From: an uncultured Sulfitobacter sp.
GTDB taxonomy: Bacteria > Pseudomonadota > Alphaproteobacteria > Rhodobacterales > Rhodobacteraceae
Length of the DNA: 64,000 nt
Direction: 5' to 3'
Assembly (NCBI GenBank): GCA_937138475.1
Contig: CAKZPD010000022.1
Span: 1 to 64,000 of the forward strand
The position numbers and the translations under genes were made by a program. A model generated the notes under the pieces. That model was not told the DNA's origin. It did not search any database and worked only from the letters and a program-made list of their open reading frames with translations. Position 1 is the first letter of the stretch; each line of letters opens with the position of its first letter. Shown one piece after another: positions 16,546 through 25,277 of this stretch.

Positions 16546-19233
16546 TTAGGCCGCGCGCGCCAGATTGCGCAGCACATAATGCAGCACGCCGCCATGTTCG
16601 ATGTATTCGATCTCAATCGCGGTATCGATGCGGCACTTCAGTGTGATCACCTTGACGGTGCCATCGGCCATGGTGATCGAACAGGGCACCTCTTGCAGCG
16701 GGGTGATGCTGTCCAGCCCGGCGATGGAAACGCTTTCCTCTCCGGTCAGCCCCAGCGATTTGCGGGTGTCGCCGCCGGTGAATTCAAACGGGATGACACC
16801 CATGCCAACCAGGTTCGACCGGTGGATGCGCTCAAAGGATTCCGCGATCACCGCCTTGACGCCCAAAAGGGCCGTGCCCTTGGCCGCCCAGTCGCGCGAC
16901 GATCCCGCCCCATATTGTTCGCCGCCAAAGATCACCAAAGGCGTGCCCGCAGCCTGATAGGCCATCGCCGCGTCATAGATCGAGGTCTGCGCGCCATCGG
17001 GGCCTTTGGTATAGCCGCCCTCGACACCTTCCAGCATTTCGTTCTTGATCCGGATGTTGGCAAAGGTGCCGCGCATCATCACCTCGTGATTGCCGCGCCG
17101 CGATCCGTACGAGTTGAATTCGCGCACCGGCACCTGACGTTCGATCAGATATTGCCCGGCCGGGGTGGTGTCCTTGAACGATCCGGCGGGGGAAATATGG
17201 TCGGTGGTGATCATATCGCCAAGAATGGCCAGCACCTTGGCGCCGTCGATGTTGGTGATCACGCCCGGCTCTTGGCCCATGCCGCGGAAATAGGGCGGGT
17301 TTTGCACATAGGTCGATGACACCGGCCAGTCATAGGTCTTGCTGTCCGTGGTTTGCACGCCCTGCCATTTTTCATCGCCTTTGAACACATCGGCGTATTT
17401 GGTCTGGAACGCCTCGCGGGTGACGGTGGCCTCGACCAGCTCTGCGACCTCTTGGCTGCTGGGCCAGATGTCGCTCAGGTAAACGTCGTTGCCGTCCTTG
17501 TCCTGCCCGATGGCGTCGCTGGCCAGGTTGATGTCCAATGTGCCGGCCAGGGCATAGGCCACCACCAGCGGCGGAGAGGCCAGGTAATTGGCGCGCACGT
17601 CCGGGCTGATCCGGCCTTCAAAGTTGCGGTTGCCCGACAGGACCGATGTTGCCACCAGATCGCCGCCCGCAATCGCGTCCGAGATTTCCTTTTGGATCGG
17701 GCCCGAGTTGCCGATGCAGGTGGTGCAGCCATAGCCCACAAGGTTGAACCCGATGGCATCCAGATCCTCTTGCAGATCGGCCGCCTCAAGATAGGCGGAT
17801 ACCACCTGTGATCCCGGTGCCAGCGAGGTCTTGACCCATGGTTTGCGCGTCAGGCCAAGCGCGCGCGCCTTGCGGGCGACCAGGCCTGCGCCAATCATCA
17901 CATAGGGGTTGGATGTATTGGTGCACGAGGTGATGGAGGCAATCACGACCTTGCCGCTTTCCATGGTGTAATCTTCGCCCTCGACGGGCACCTCTTTGCC
18001 CATGGGGCGCTTGAAGGTGTTTTCCATTTCCTTGCGGAAGGCGGTCTGCCCCTCGGTCAGGGCGACATAGTCCTGCGGGCGTTTGGGGCCCGAGATCGCC
18101 GGAACGATCGTGCCCATGTCCAGATGCAGCGTGTCGGTATAGATCGGCGCATAGGACGCATCGCGCCAAAAGCCGTTTTCCTTGGCATAGGCTTCGACCA
18201 GGGCAATCCGGTCTTCGTCGCGGCCGGTGTTGCGCAGATACCGCAGGGTTTCCCCGTCAATCGGGAAGAACCCGCAGGTGGCCCCGTATTCGGGCGCCAT
18301 ATTGGCGATGGTGGCGCGATCGGCCAGCGGCAGGCGATCAAGGCCCTCGCCATAGAATTCCACGAATTTGCCGACAACGCCCTTGGCGCGCAGCATTTCA
18401 ACGACCTTCAGAACCAGATCGGTGCCGGTGGTGCCTTCCATCATCGAGCCGGTCAGCTCAAAGCCGATCACCTCGGGGATCAGCATGGAAATCGGCTGGC
18501 CCAGCATCGCGGCCTCGGCCTCGATCCCGCCAACGCCCCAGCCCAGAACCGCCGCGCCATTCACCATGGTGGTGTGGCTGTCGGTGCCGACCAGCGTATC
18601 GGGATAGGCGACTTGCGCGCCGTTTTGGTCGGTGTCGGTCCAGACGGTTTGCGACAGGTATTCCAGGTTGACCTGGTGGCAGATGCCGGTTCCGGGGGGA
18701 ACCACGCGGAAATTGTCAAACGCCTTTTGACCCCATTTCAGAAAGGTATAGCGTTCCATGTTGCGTTCATATTCGCGGTCCACGTTCATCTGAAACGCGC
18801 GCGGGTTGCCAAATTCGTCGATCATCACCGAATGGTCGATAACCAGATCCACAGGGTTCAGCGGGTTGATCTTGTCCGCGTTGCCACCCAGCGAAATGAT
18901 CGCATCGCGCATCGCCGCCAGATCGACAACGGCCGGAACGCCGGTGAAATCCTGAAGCAGCACACGCGCCGGGCGATAGGCGATTTCGCGCGGGTTCTTG
19001 CCGCCTTTGGCGCCCCATTCCGCAAAGGCGCGGATATCGTCCACGGTGACAGTCTTGCCATCTTCAAAGCGCAGCATGTTTTCCAGAACCACTTTCAGCG
19101 CCGCCGGCAGGTTGGAAAAATCCCCAAGCCCCGCAGCCTGCGCCGCCGGAATGGAATAATAATCTATGCTTTGCGCGCCAACGCTGAGTGTTTTGCGCGT
19201 TTTTGATGTATCGTGTCCAACTGTGATGGGCAT
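16546..19233 (-). CDS. acnA: Aconitate hydratase AcnA
   Basis: Aconitase isomerises citrate to isocitrate in the TCA cycle using a [4Fe-4S] cluster. The 895-residue length fits the AcnA/IRP1-type family. The cluster cysteines are in SCTNTSNPYVM (near 430) and YGCTTCIGNSG (near 500). Further signatures are LVGTDSHTTMVNG and the C-terminal swivel segment GSSRDWAAKG. The ATG at 19233, with AAGGA seven bases upstream, is preferred over an ATG nine codons earlier. It is monocistronic, with its own terminator. Confidence 0.97.
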   Translation of the reverse strand: MPITVGHDTSKTRKTLSVGAQSIDYYSIPAAQAAGLGDFSNLPAALKVVLENMLRFEDGKTVTVDDIRAFAEWGAKGGKNPREIAYRPARVLLQDFTGVPAVVDLAAMRDAIISLGGNADKINPLNPVDLVIDHSVMIDEFGNPRAFQMNVDREYERNMERYTFLKWGQKAFDNFRVVPPGTGICHQVNLEYLSQTVWTDTDQNGAQVAYPDTLVGTDSHTTMVNGAAVLGWGVGGIEAEAAMLGQPISMLIPEVIGFELTGSMMEGTTGTDLVLKVVEMLRAKGVVGKFVEFYGEGLDRLPLADRATIANMAPEYGATCGFFPIDGETLRYLRNTGRDEDRIALVEAYAKENGFWRDASYAPIYTDTLHLDMGTIVPAISGPKRPQDYVALTEGQTAFRKEMENTFKRPMGKEVPVEGEDYTMESGKVVIASITSCTNTSNPYVMIGAGLVARKARALGLTRKPWVKTSLAPGSQVVSAYLEAADLQEDLDAIGFNLVGYGCTTCIGNSGPIQKEISDAIAGGDLVATSVLSGNRNFEGRISPDVRANYLASPPLVVAYALAGTLDINLASDAIGQDKDGNDVYLSDIWPSSQEVAELVEATVTREAFQTKYADVFKGDEKWQGVQTTDSKTYDWPVSSTYVQNPPYFRGMGQEPGVITNIDGAKVLAILGDMITTDHISPAGSFKDTTPAGQYLIERQVPVREFNSYGSRRGNHEVMMRGTFANIRIKNEMLEGVEGGYTKGPDGAQTSIYDAAMAYQAAGTPLVIFGGEQYGAGSSRDWAAKGTALLGVKAVIAESFERIHRSNLVGMGVIPFEFTGGDTRKSLGLTGEESVSIAGLDSITPLQEVPCSITMADGTVKVITLKCRIDTAIEIEYIEHGGVLHYVLRNLARAA

Positions 19234-19334
19234 GTGAAATCCTTGTGGTTGGAGTGGCAAAAAAGAGGCTTGGCAGTTCCATGCCTCAGGAAACTTGGCG
19301 GATCAACTGCTATTTCCATGGTTTCTGCATTTTT

Positions 19335-19350
19335 GTATACCATTGTGCAC
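19335..19350. promoter_or_regulatory. Paired GTRYAC hexamers between acnA and the DUF1223 gene
   Basis: Two six-base palindromes, GTATAC at 19335-19340 and GTGCAC at 19345-19350, start ten bases apart (one helical turn). They sit in the divergent promoter region about 100 bp upstream of acnA. GTATAC cores occur in operators of GntR-type regulators, but no such gene is adjacent, so this is only a candidate site. Confidence 0.3.
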
Positions 19351-19460
19351 CGAAAATATCCAGCCGGGTGTTTTTTGTCTCAAGAAAGCTTGATTGGTCA
19401 TTCCAAATCCCTGCCTTTAGGGGTGATATACCCCTTTTATGGAACCAGTTTGGGAATCAT

Positions 19461-20156
19461 ATGAAACGTCTCATGCTTGGCTTGATCGCCTGGGCGGTGC
19501 TGAACGGGCCGGTATCGGCGCAGGGCGCCCCCGTGGTGGTCGAGCTTTATACATCGCAAGGCTGTTCGTCCTGCCCGCCCGCTGATGCCATGCTGCACGA
19601 TCTGGCCCAGCTTGACGGGGTGATCGCCTTGGCGCTGCATGTGGATTACTGGGACTATATCGGATGGAAGGATGAATTCGCCGATCCGGCCCATGCCAAA
19701 CGCCAGCGCAGCTATGCGGCGGTGGCGGGGCGGCGGTCGGTTTATACCCCCCAGATGATTATCAACGGCACCAGCGATATCGTCGGGGGCCGCAAGGCCG
19801 AGGTGCTGGATGTGATCGCGCGCCACGCGGCGGTGCCACCGATGGTGCATTTGGATGTGCAGCGTGCCGGGGATGTTCTGACGATCAAGGCGCGGTTGCG
19901 CGGACCGGCGCCCGGCCCGATGGTGGTTCAGATGTTGCGCTTTCAGCCGATGCGTAAATCCCGCATCACTCGCGGTGAAAATGCGGGGAAACTGCTTGAA
20001 TACGCCAATATCGTGCAGGATTTGCGCATCTTGACCGGCTGGGACGGGCATGACGCCTTTACCTTTGATACGGAAATCACCGGCGATTTGCCGGCGGTGG
20101 TGTTGATACAAGGGGCGCGGATGGGGCCGATTTTTGCCGCACAGGTTGTGCGGTGA
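19461..20156 (+). CDS. DUF1223 thioredoxin-like exported protein
   Basis: The 231-residue product has a signal peptide (MKRLMLGLIAWAVL, cleavage near GPVSAQG). A thioredoxin-like domain with ELYTSQGCSSCPPAD follows at about 30-45, which is the DUF1223 hallmark with a CxxC pair. The conserved LHVDYWDYIGWKDEF and RRSVYTPQMIINGT segments come after it. The role is not established; a periplasmic redox or copper-related function has been suggested for relatives but is unproven. GGGA lies seven bases before the ATG. It is divergent from acnA and convergent with the acyltransferase gene. Confidence 0.88.
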   Translation: MKRLMLGLIAWAVLNGPVSAQGAPVVVELYTSQGCSSCPPADAMLHDLAQLDGVIALALHVDYWDYIGWKDEFADPAHAKRQRSYAAVAGRRSVYTPQMIINGTSDIVGGRKAEVLDVIARHAAVPPMVHLDVQRAGDVLTIKARLRGPAPGPMVVQMLRFQPMRKSRITRGENAGKLLEYANIVQDLRILTGWDGHDAFTFDTEITGDLPAVVLIQGARMGPIFAAQVVR

Positions 20157-20175
20157 TGGCGCGGCGCTGATCCGG

Positions 20176-21057
20176 TCACGGGCGCCAGCGACGGTGCACC
20201 CAGAACCATTGACCGGGGTCGGCCTTGATCCGCGCCGCCAGGCTGTCGCTTAGGGCCTGGGTCATGGTTCTTGCATCTGTATGTGGCACCGGCGCCTCAA
20301 GCACCAAATCAAATGACAACCCATCCGCCCTGCGCAGGCCATAAAACGGGATCAGCTCTGCACCATATCGCAGGGCCAGATCCGCAGCCGAGGTGGCAGT
20401 ATTGGCCGGCTGACCCAGAAAATCAAAGCTGGGCGCGCCAAAGACATGTTGGTCGAACAGCAAAACCAATTGGCCGCCGCTGCGCAAGTGCCGCACAAAG
20501 CCGGCGGTGCCCCGGCGCCCCTGGGCAAATACCGGCCCGCCAAAGGCCTGCATGGTCTTGACGTAATGGGCGTTGAAAAAGGGGTTGGCCATCTCGCGGT
20601 AAAGCCCGCCGACATCGAAACCCTGGGCGGCCAATGCGGCGCGCACCGCTTCGTAATTCCCATAGTGACCTGTGACTAAGATCACCGGCTTTTTGCTTTG
20701 CGCCGCTTGGCGCAGGGCCTGAACCCCCTTGCCTTGCAGCGGGGTGTTCCCAAGGCGTGCGGCAAAGGTCTGGCCGGAATAGTTTTCGATAAAGGTGCGC
20801 CCGGCGTTGTTCAGACAGGCCGCCGCGATGGCATTGATTTGTGCCTTGGGCAGGCCCGGCCAAATCAGCCGCAGATGGGCGCGGGCGCGGGTTTGGTATC
20901 CGGCCAGTGGCCCGATGATCCGCTGCATCACCCAGCCGATGAACCGCACACGCATTGCATAGGGCAACAAAAGCGCCAGCCCGATCAGGCCGACGATCAC
21001 CAGATTGCTTAGGTAATGGCCCAGACGACGGCTTAGCCGGTAAAGGGGGGTGGGCAT
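20176..21057 (-). CDS. Lysophospholipid/lauroyl acyltransferase (LpxL/HtrB family)
   Basis: This 293-residue membrane-associated enzyme has an N-terminal hydrophobic helix (about 18-34). The H-x4-E catalytic motif is HYGNYE at 131-136. A GGLYREMANPFFN stretch and the C-terminal WFWVHRRW, typical of lipid A late acyltransferases, are also present. It should transfer an acyl chain to a lipid A precursor, or in some alphaproteobacteria to a lyso-lipid such as lyso-ornithine lipid. The exact acceptor is not decided by sequence. It lies downstream of metF on the same strand, with a 140-bp gap. Confidence 0.85.
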   Translation of the reverse strand: MPTPLYRLSRRLGHYLSNLVIVGLIGLALLLPYAMRVRFIGWVMQRIIGPLAGYQTRARAHLRLIWPGLPKAQINAIAAACLNNAGRTFIENYSGQTFAARLGNTPLQGKGVQALRQAAQSKKPVILVTGHYGNYEAVRAALAAQGFDVGGLYREMANPFFNAHYVKTMQAFGGPVFAQGRRGTAGFVRHLRSGGQLVLLFDQHVFGAPSFDFLGQPANTATSAADLALRYGAELIPFYGLRRADGLSFDLVLEAPVPHTDARTMTQALSDSLAARIKADPGQWFWVHRRWRP

Positions 21058-21197
21058 CGCGCGGACCTTTGCGTTGCGGCTGGGCCCGCGAGGCGGGCTT
21101 GGGGCGGATCATTCCCGCGCAGACATAAAGCCCGGCCCCCATGATCACAAGGCCCTGCAATTCATCTGGCAACCCATCGGCCCGGTCCGGCGGCGGC

Positions 21198-22067
21198 CTA
21201 GGCCACGTTGGACAGCCCCTCGATCTGCGGCGTCAGCCCCAATGCGGTGCACACCCGCCGGGTCAACCGCGCGTTGTTCAGCGTATAGAAATGCAAACTG
21301 TCCACGCCTTCGTCGATCAGGGTGCTGCACAATTCGCTGCACAACGCCTCGGCCAGCAGATCGTGGCGATCGTCGCGGGTTGCGGCGGCAAAGGCCTGAT
21401 CCAGCCATTGTGGCACGCTTGCCCCGCAGCGCAGCGCCGTGGCGCGGCATTTCTGCCAATGGGTGATGGGCAGGATGCCCGGCGTGATCGGCGCGGTGAT
21501 CCCGGCCTTGGCGCAGGCATCACGAAACCGCAAAAAGGTGTCGGCCTCGAAAAAGAACTGGGTTATTGCCTCGGTTGCGCCGGCGTCGATCTTGGCTTTG
21601 AGCCAATCAATATTGGCCGCACCGTTGGCTGCGTCGGGATGGCTTTCGGGATAGGCGCCGACACGAATGTCAAACCTTGCGGTTTTGGCCAGCGCCTCAA
21701 TCAATGCGATGCTGTTGTCAAAACCGTCTGGATGCGGGGCAAAGGCGCCCTGACCGTGCAACGGATCACCGCGCAGGGCGACGATGTTGCGGATCCCGGC
21801 CTGGGCAAAGCTTTGGGCGGTGGCAAGGGTTTGGGCCTTGCTGGCGCCGACACAGGTTAAATGGGCGGCCACCGGCAGGCCTGATGCGCGGTGCAAGGCC
21901 AGCGCGGCGTCCTGGGTCAGGTCGCGCGTGGTGCCGCCGGCGCCATATGTAACCGAGAAGAACCGCGGATTGAGCGGCGCCAGCGCCTGGGCCGTTGCCG
22001 CCAGCTTGAACGCGGCATCAATAGAGCGGGGCGGAAAAACTTCGAATGAAACGGCGGGCAATGGCAT
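21198..22067 (-). CDS. metF: 5,10-Methylenetetrahydrofolate reductase
   Basis: MetF reduces 5,10-methylene-THF to 5-methyl-THF, the methyl donor for methionine synthesis. The FAD-dependent TIM-barrel protein shows VSFEVFPPR at the start, FFSVTYGAGG, LTCVGA and the flavin motif VALRGDP. The length of about 290 residues is normal. I prefer the ATG at 22067, nine bases after AAGGA; the ATG two codons earlier is too close to the site. It is divergent from metR, with a perfect MetR box between them. It may draw on methylene-THF made by sarcosine oxidase. Confidence 0.96.
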   Translation of the reverse strand: MPLPAVSFEVFPPRSIDAAFKLAATAQALAPLNPRFFSVTYGAGGTTRDLTQDAALALHRASGLPVAAHLTCVGASKAQTLATAQSFAQAGIRNIVALRGDPLHGQGAFAPHPDGFDNSIALIEALAKTARFDIRVGAYPESHPDAANGAANIDWLKAKIDAGATEAITQFFFEADTFLRFRDACAKAGITAPITPGILPITHWQKCRATALRCGASVPQWLDQAFAAATRDDRHDLLAEALCSELCSTLIDEGVDSLHFYTLNNARLTRRVCTALGLTPQIEGLSNVA

Positions 22068-22115
22068 GATCATATTTCCTTGTTGATTTTCCTTCTTGTG
22101 TCACAAAGCATAAAG

Positions 22116-22128
22116 TGAAACAAATTCA
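22116..22128. promoter_or_regulatory. MetR box TGAA-N5-TTCA in the metF-metR intergenic region
   Basis: The 13-mer TGAA-ACAAA-TTCA matches the Escherichia coli MetR consensus exactly (TGAA, five bases with A or T in the centre, TTCA). It lies 49 bp from the metF start and 33 bp from the metR start, the expected place for a divergent LysR-type regulator. A further half-site-like TTCATCTTCA follows at 22134. Confidence 0.75.
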
Positions 22129-22160
22129 TAAAATTCATCTTCAACATGAGGATTGCTTGA

Positions 22161-23066
22161 TTGCATATCGAATTTCGCCATTTACGCACCATTCAGGCCA
22201 TTCATTTGGCAGGCGGGCTGGCCCGCGCCGCCGAGCAGTTGCACATTACCCAGTCAGCGCTGAGCCATCAGATCAAAGGGCTGGAGGATCAGGCCGGGGT
22301 TGAGCTTTTTGTGCGGCGCTCCAAACCGCTGAAGCTGTCGCCGGCCGGGCTGCGGTTGCTGGCGCTGGCGCAGCAGGTCCTGCCGCAGGTCGAAGCCTTG
22401 CAGGACGAATTTTCGGGTCTGCGGGCCGGCAGCCATGGCCGCATGCATATCGCGATTGAATGCCACGCCTGTTTTGAATGGCTGTTCCCGGTGCTGGAGC
22501 GGTTTCGCCAAGCCTGGCCGGATGTGGATGTGGACATTCGACCGGGCCTGGCCTTTGAGGCCCTGCCGGCCTTGCTGAGGGAAGAGGTCGATCTGGTGGT
22601 GTCGTCGGACCCCGAGGACCTGCCGGGGGTGACATTTGTTGAGCTGTTTGATTATGCCCCGGTTTTTGTCGCGGCGCAAAACCATCCGCTGGCCGCCAAA
22701 CCCTTTATCGAGGCGGCGGATTTTCGCGCCGAGACGTTGATTACCTATCCGGTGGAGCGCAGCCGTCTGGATGTGTTTTCGCAACTGTTGATCCCGAACA
22801 AGGTGGAACCGGCCGCCATTCGGCAGGTGGAACTGACGGCGGTGATCTTGCTTTTGGTGGCGTCAAATCGCGGGGTGTCGGTGTTGCCCGATTGGGTGGT
22901 GCGCGAGGTCAAATACAGCTCAGATTATGTCACCCGCCCGCTGACCAAGGCCGGGATTACCCGGCGGCTTTATGCGGCGGTGCGCGAGGACGACAGGGGC
23001 AAGCCGTTCATGGAGAGTTTGTTGCAATTGGCCGGGCAAGAGGCGCGCAAGCTTCAGGCGCAATGA
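22161..23066 (+). CDS. metR: LysR-family regulator, probably MetR
   Basis: This 301-residue regulator has an N-terminal winged helix (RHLRTIQAIHLAGGLARAAEQLHITQSALSHQIKGLE, about 6-42) and a periplasmic-binding-protein-like effector domain (about 90-295). MetR senses homocysteine and controls methionine genes. The assignment rests on divergence from metF, the perfect MetR box between the genes, and overall resemblance to MetR (for example LSHQIKGLEDQ and VELFVRRSKPLKLSPAG). The start is a TTG at 22161, directly before HIEFRHL. A dispersed repeat copy lies just after the gene. Confidence 0.85.
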   Translation: MHIEFRHLRTIQAIHLAGGLARAAEQLHITQSALSHQIKGLEDQAGVELFVRRSKPLKLSPAGLRLLALAQQVLPQVEALQDEFSGLRAGSHGRMHIAIECHACFEWLFPVLERFRQAWPDVDVDIRPGLAFEALPALLREEVDLVVSSDPEDLPGVTFVELFDYAPVFVAAQNHPLAAKPFIEAADFRAETLITYPVERSRLDVFSQLLIPNKVEPAAIRQVELTAVILLLVASNRGVSVLPDWVVREVKYSSDYVTRPLTKAGITRRLYAAVREDDRGKPFMESLLQLAGQEARKLQAQ

Positions 23067-23105
23067 CGCGCGGGGCCGCAGGCGGCAGCGATGGGCGCGG
23101 GGGCG

Positions 23106-23140
23106 GGGCCTCCGGCGGGGATATTTAAGAACAAAAGAAA
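23106..23140 (-). repeat. Dispersed intergenic repeat, copy 3 (inverted)
   Basis: On the minus strand this reads TTTCTTTTGTTCTTAAATAT, then CCCCGCCGGAGGCCCC, almost identical to copies 1 and 6. It lies between the 3' ends of the convergent metR and DUF1289 genes, four bases from the DUF1289 stop. Confidence 0.8.
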
Positions 23141-23144
23141 GGGT

Positions 23145-23375
23145 TCAGGGCGCGCGCCGTGCCGCGCGGCCACCGCGCCGTTTGGTCAGGGTGCTGCGCC
23201 GGCCGGGCAAATCCTGGATGATGGTGCGGCGTGCCTCGGGGGTGAGTTTTGACCAGGTGGTGATTTCGTCAATCGACCGCAGGCAGCCGGTGCACAGGCG
23301 TGCGGCCGGGTGGATCACGCAGATTTTGATGCAGGGGCTGTCGATTTCGTCGCGCACCCAGATGTCTTCGGTCAT
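23145..23375 (-). CDS. DUF1289 small cysteine-rich protein
   Basis: The 76-residue product has the DUF1289 pattern: SPCIKICVIHPAARLCTGCLRSIDEI, four cysteines that could bind a metal such as zinc or an iron-sulfur centre. A W-x3-TPEARR segment and a basic tail follow. The function is unknown. It is the last gene of the ccmI-ruvX-DUF1289 minus-strand group, 10 bp after ruvX, an order I associate with Rhodobacteraceae. Confidence 0.85.
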   Translation of the reverse strand: MTEDIWVRDEIDSPCIKICVIHPAARLCTGCLRSIDEITTWSKLTPEARRTIIQDLPGRRSTLTKRRGGRAARRAP

Positions 23376-23385
23376 GCCTGTGTTC

Positions 23386-23871
23386 CTATTGATTGCGGTT
23401 TATGACGGCCAGCCGGTCGAGCGCCCCTTGCAGGATATACCCGGCGGCGACGTGGTCGATCACCTGGGCGCGACGTTTTCGTGACGTATCCGCCTCGAGC
23501 AGGGCGCGTTCTGCTGCGACGGTGCTGAGGCGTTCGTCCCAGAAGGTGATCGGGGTTTGCGCAAAGGCGGGCAGGCGCAGCAGGTTGCGAGCGAAGGCGC
23601 GGGTGGATTGGCAGCGCGGGCCTTCGCTGCCGTCCATGTTGCGGGGCAGGCCGAGGATCAGCCCGCCGATGCTGCGGTCCTGGACGATTTTGGCCAAGGC
23701 GTCGGCATCGAGCGAGAATTTGCGCCGGCGGATGGTTTCAAGCGGGGTGGCGATGCTGAGCCAGGTGTCGCTGACGGCGACGCCGATGGTTTTGTCGCCA
23801 AGGTCAAGGCCGGCCAGGGCCTGAAATCGGGGCAAGGCGGCTGAGAGCTGTTCGAGATCGTCGTAGATCAT
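23386..23871 (-). CDS. ruvX: RuvX/YqgF family RNase H-fold nuclease
   Basis: YqgF proteins are RNase H-fold nucleases implicated in 16S rRNA 5'-end processing and annotated as putative Holliday junction resolvases. The 161-residue protein shows GLDLGDKTIGVAVSD (first acidic residue), IGGLILGLPRNMDGSEG, the DERLSTVAAE strand and a late acidic residue in VIDHVAAGYIL. The ATG at 23871 overlaps the ccmI stop by four bases, so the genes are coupled. A 49-residue extension upstream is out of character. Confidence 0.92.
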   Translation of the reverse strand: MIYDDLEQLSAALPRFQALAGLDLGDKTIGVAVSDTWLSIATPLETIRRRKFSLDADALAKIVQDRSIGGLILGLPRNMDGSEGPRCQSTRAFARNLLRLPAFAQTPITFWDERLSTVAAERALLEADTSRKRRAQVIDHVAAGYILQGALDRLAVINRNQ

Positions 23872-25070
23872 TCGCCAAGGCCCGCCTGCTGTGCGGCCTG
23901 GGACAAGATGGCTTGGGCCTGGGCGTCGTCTTTGAAGGCCTGTTGCGCGTCGGTCAGCACGGCTTGGGCCTCGGGGAGGCGGTTCAGCACCGCCAGCGCG
24001 GTGATCAGCTGGGCCCATTTTTGCACCGGGCCACCCCGATCCGAGAGTTCGTCCGACAGGCCGCGCACCATGGCATTGATCATGGCGCTGCGATCGCTGG
24101 CGCTTAGATCTTGTGCGGCGGCGATATCGCTGGCGTCCGGGCCTTTGGTCGGGGGGGTATACTCTGCCCCGGCCAGCGCGGCGATCTGTTCTATCTGGGC
24201 GCGAATCGGGGCCACCCAGACATCGGTTTCGGCGCTGCTGCGCAGGAGGGTGTTCCAGATGCGAAAGGCCATATCGGGGCGGCCGGTCTGGGCCATCATC
24301 AGCCCCATATAATAGCGTGCGGTGCCGTTGTTTTGGTCAAGGGCCAGCGCGCGGGTCAGGATGTCTTCGGCCTGGGGCGAAACCAGACCGCCGGCGGCGA
24401 TCACCATCATATCGGCCTGGTTGACCAGATCGGCGGGGGTCGCGGCGTCGCCCTTGATACGCGTGATCTGGGCCAGGGCGCGGGCGGCGGCGGCATAATT
24501 GCCAAGGTTTGCTTCGTTTCGGGCGAGGAGTTCATGGCCTTGCAGATCATCGGGGCGGGATTGGACCGCTTGGCGCAGCTGATCCACAAGCGCCTGATAT
24601 TCAGGGCTGGGCGTGGCGGGGGCCGCCGCGGGCAGCGCCGCCTCAAGGGCGCTTTGCGAGGGGCGGCTTGCGCGGCGTTCCTGGGCCTGTGCCTTGCGCG
24701 CGGCCAGCGGCTGATCGGCATAGCCGGGCGCCCCCATCTGTTGATAAAGCCCAACGGCCAGCACCAGAAGTATGGCGGCCACCGCCGCACCAATCAGCCC
24801 TGCCCGCTGCGGTGACAGGGCGACCTGTGGGCGGGGGCTGGCGGCATCGGCGGCCAAAAGGCGCCGCGAAATTTCAAGGCGCAGGCGCTCGGCCTCGGCC
24901 GGCGAGATCAGCTTGCGGGCGATGTCGCGTTCGGTGTCGCGCAACTGGGCGCGGTATACATTCACATCATGGGCCGGGCGCGGGCCGTCATCGCGGGCGT
25001 GCCGCAGGGCCTTTGCCAGCACCCAAGCCACACAGAGCGTCAACCCCAGGGCGATTATCCAAAACGTCAT
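23868..25070 (-). CDS. ccmI: Cytochrome c biogenesis protein CcmI (CycH)
   Basis: CcmI is a membrane chaperone that holds apocytochrome c for the heme lyase. The 400-residue protein has an N-terminal helix (FWIIALGLTLCVAWVLAKA). A short cytoplasmic loop has the family string DVNVYRAQLRDTERD. A second helix lies near 100-115, and a long TPR-rich periplasmic part follows. The ATG at 25070 has AAGGAAA six bases upstream. It is 7.5 kb from the ccmABCDG run and on the opposite strand, so the maturation genes are split. Confidence 0.92.
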   Translation of the reverse strand: MTFWIIALGLTLCVAWVLAKALRHARDDGPRPAHDVNVYRAQLRDTERDIARKLISPAEAERLRLEISRRLLAADAASPRPQVALSPQRAGLIGAAVAAILLVLAVGLYQQMGAPGYADQPLAARKAQAQERRASRPSQSALEAALPAAAPATPSPEYQALVDQLRQAVQSRPDDLQGHELLARNEANLGNYAAAARALAQITRIKGDAATPADLVNQADMMVIAAGGLVSPQAEDILTRALALDQNNGTARYYMGLMMAQTGRPDMAFRIWNTLLRSSAETDVWVAPIRAQIEQIAALAGAEYTPPTKGPDASDIAAAQDLSASDRSAMINAMVRGLSDELSDRGGPVQKWAQLITALAVLNRLPEAQAVLTDAQQAFKDDAQAQAILSQAAQQAGLGE

Positions 25071-25159
25071 GGTCTTTCCTTTTGTTGCCAACAGATGTAG
25101 CGGTGGCGGCGCTGGCGCAAAAGGGTCAAATCGCCGCTGATGCTGAAGAAATGGATCAA

Positions 25160-25196
25160 TTGCGACATCTGTCGCAAAAGCAGTGATTTATGTCGC
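25160..25196. promoter_or_regulatory. Candidate operator of the sox operon: TTGCGACA-TC-TGTCGCAA plus a further TGTCGC
   Basis: A perfect 18-bp palindrome (eight-base arms, centre TC) lies at 25160-25177. A third TGTCGC copy at 25191-25196 starts 21 bases after the one at 25170, two helical turns on the same face. All lie in the 207-bp gap between ccmI and soxB, 80-120 bp before the soxB ATG. The layout suits a dimeric activator or repressor of sarcosine catabolism; the protein is not identified here. Confidence 0.55.
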
Positions 25197-25277
25197 GCTG
25201 AGTATCCTCTTTTTCGGTATGGGGCGCAGAAGAGGCTTAGCCACTGCGTGTTCACGAATCCATTCCGGGGTGCCGAT

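Noticed and set aside
21058-21197. Short TTG-started frame between metF and the acyltransferase (LQGLVIMGAGLYV, a possible membrane segment)
   Set aside because: The start codon is weak, there is no ribosome-binding site, and the frame runs on into the acyltransferase gene out of phase. It could be a real small membrane protein, but I cannot support it.
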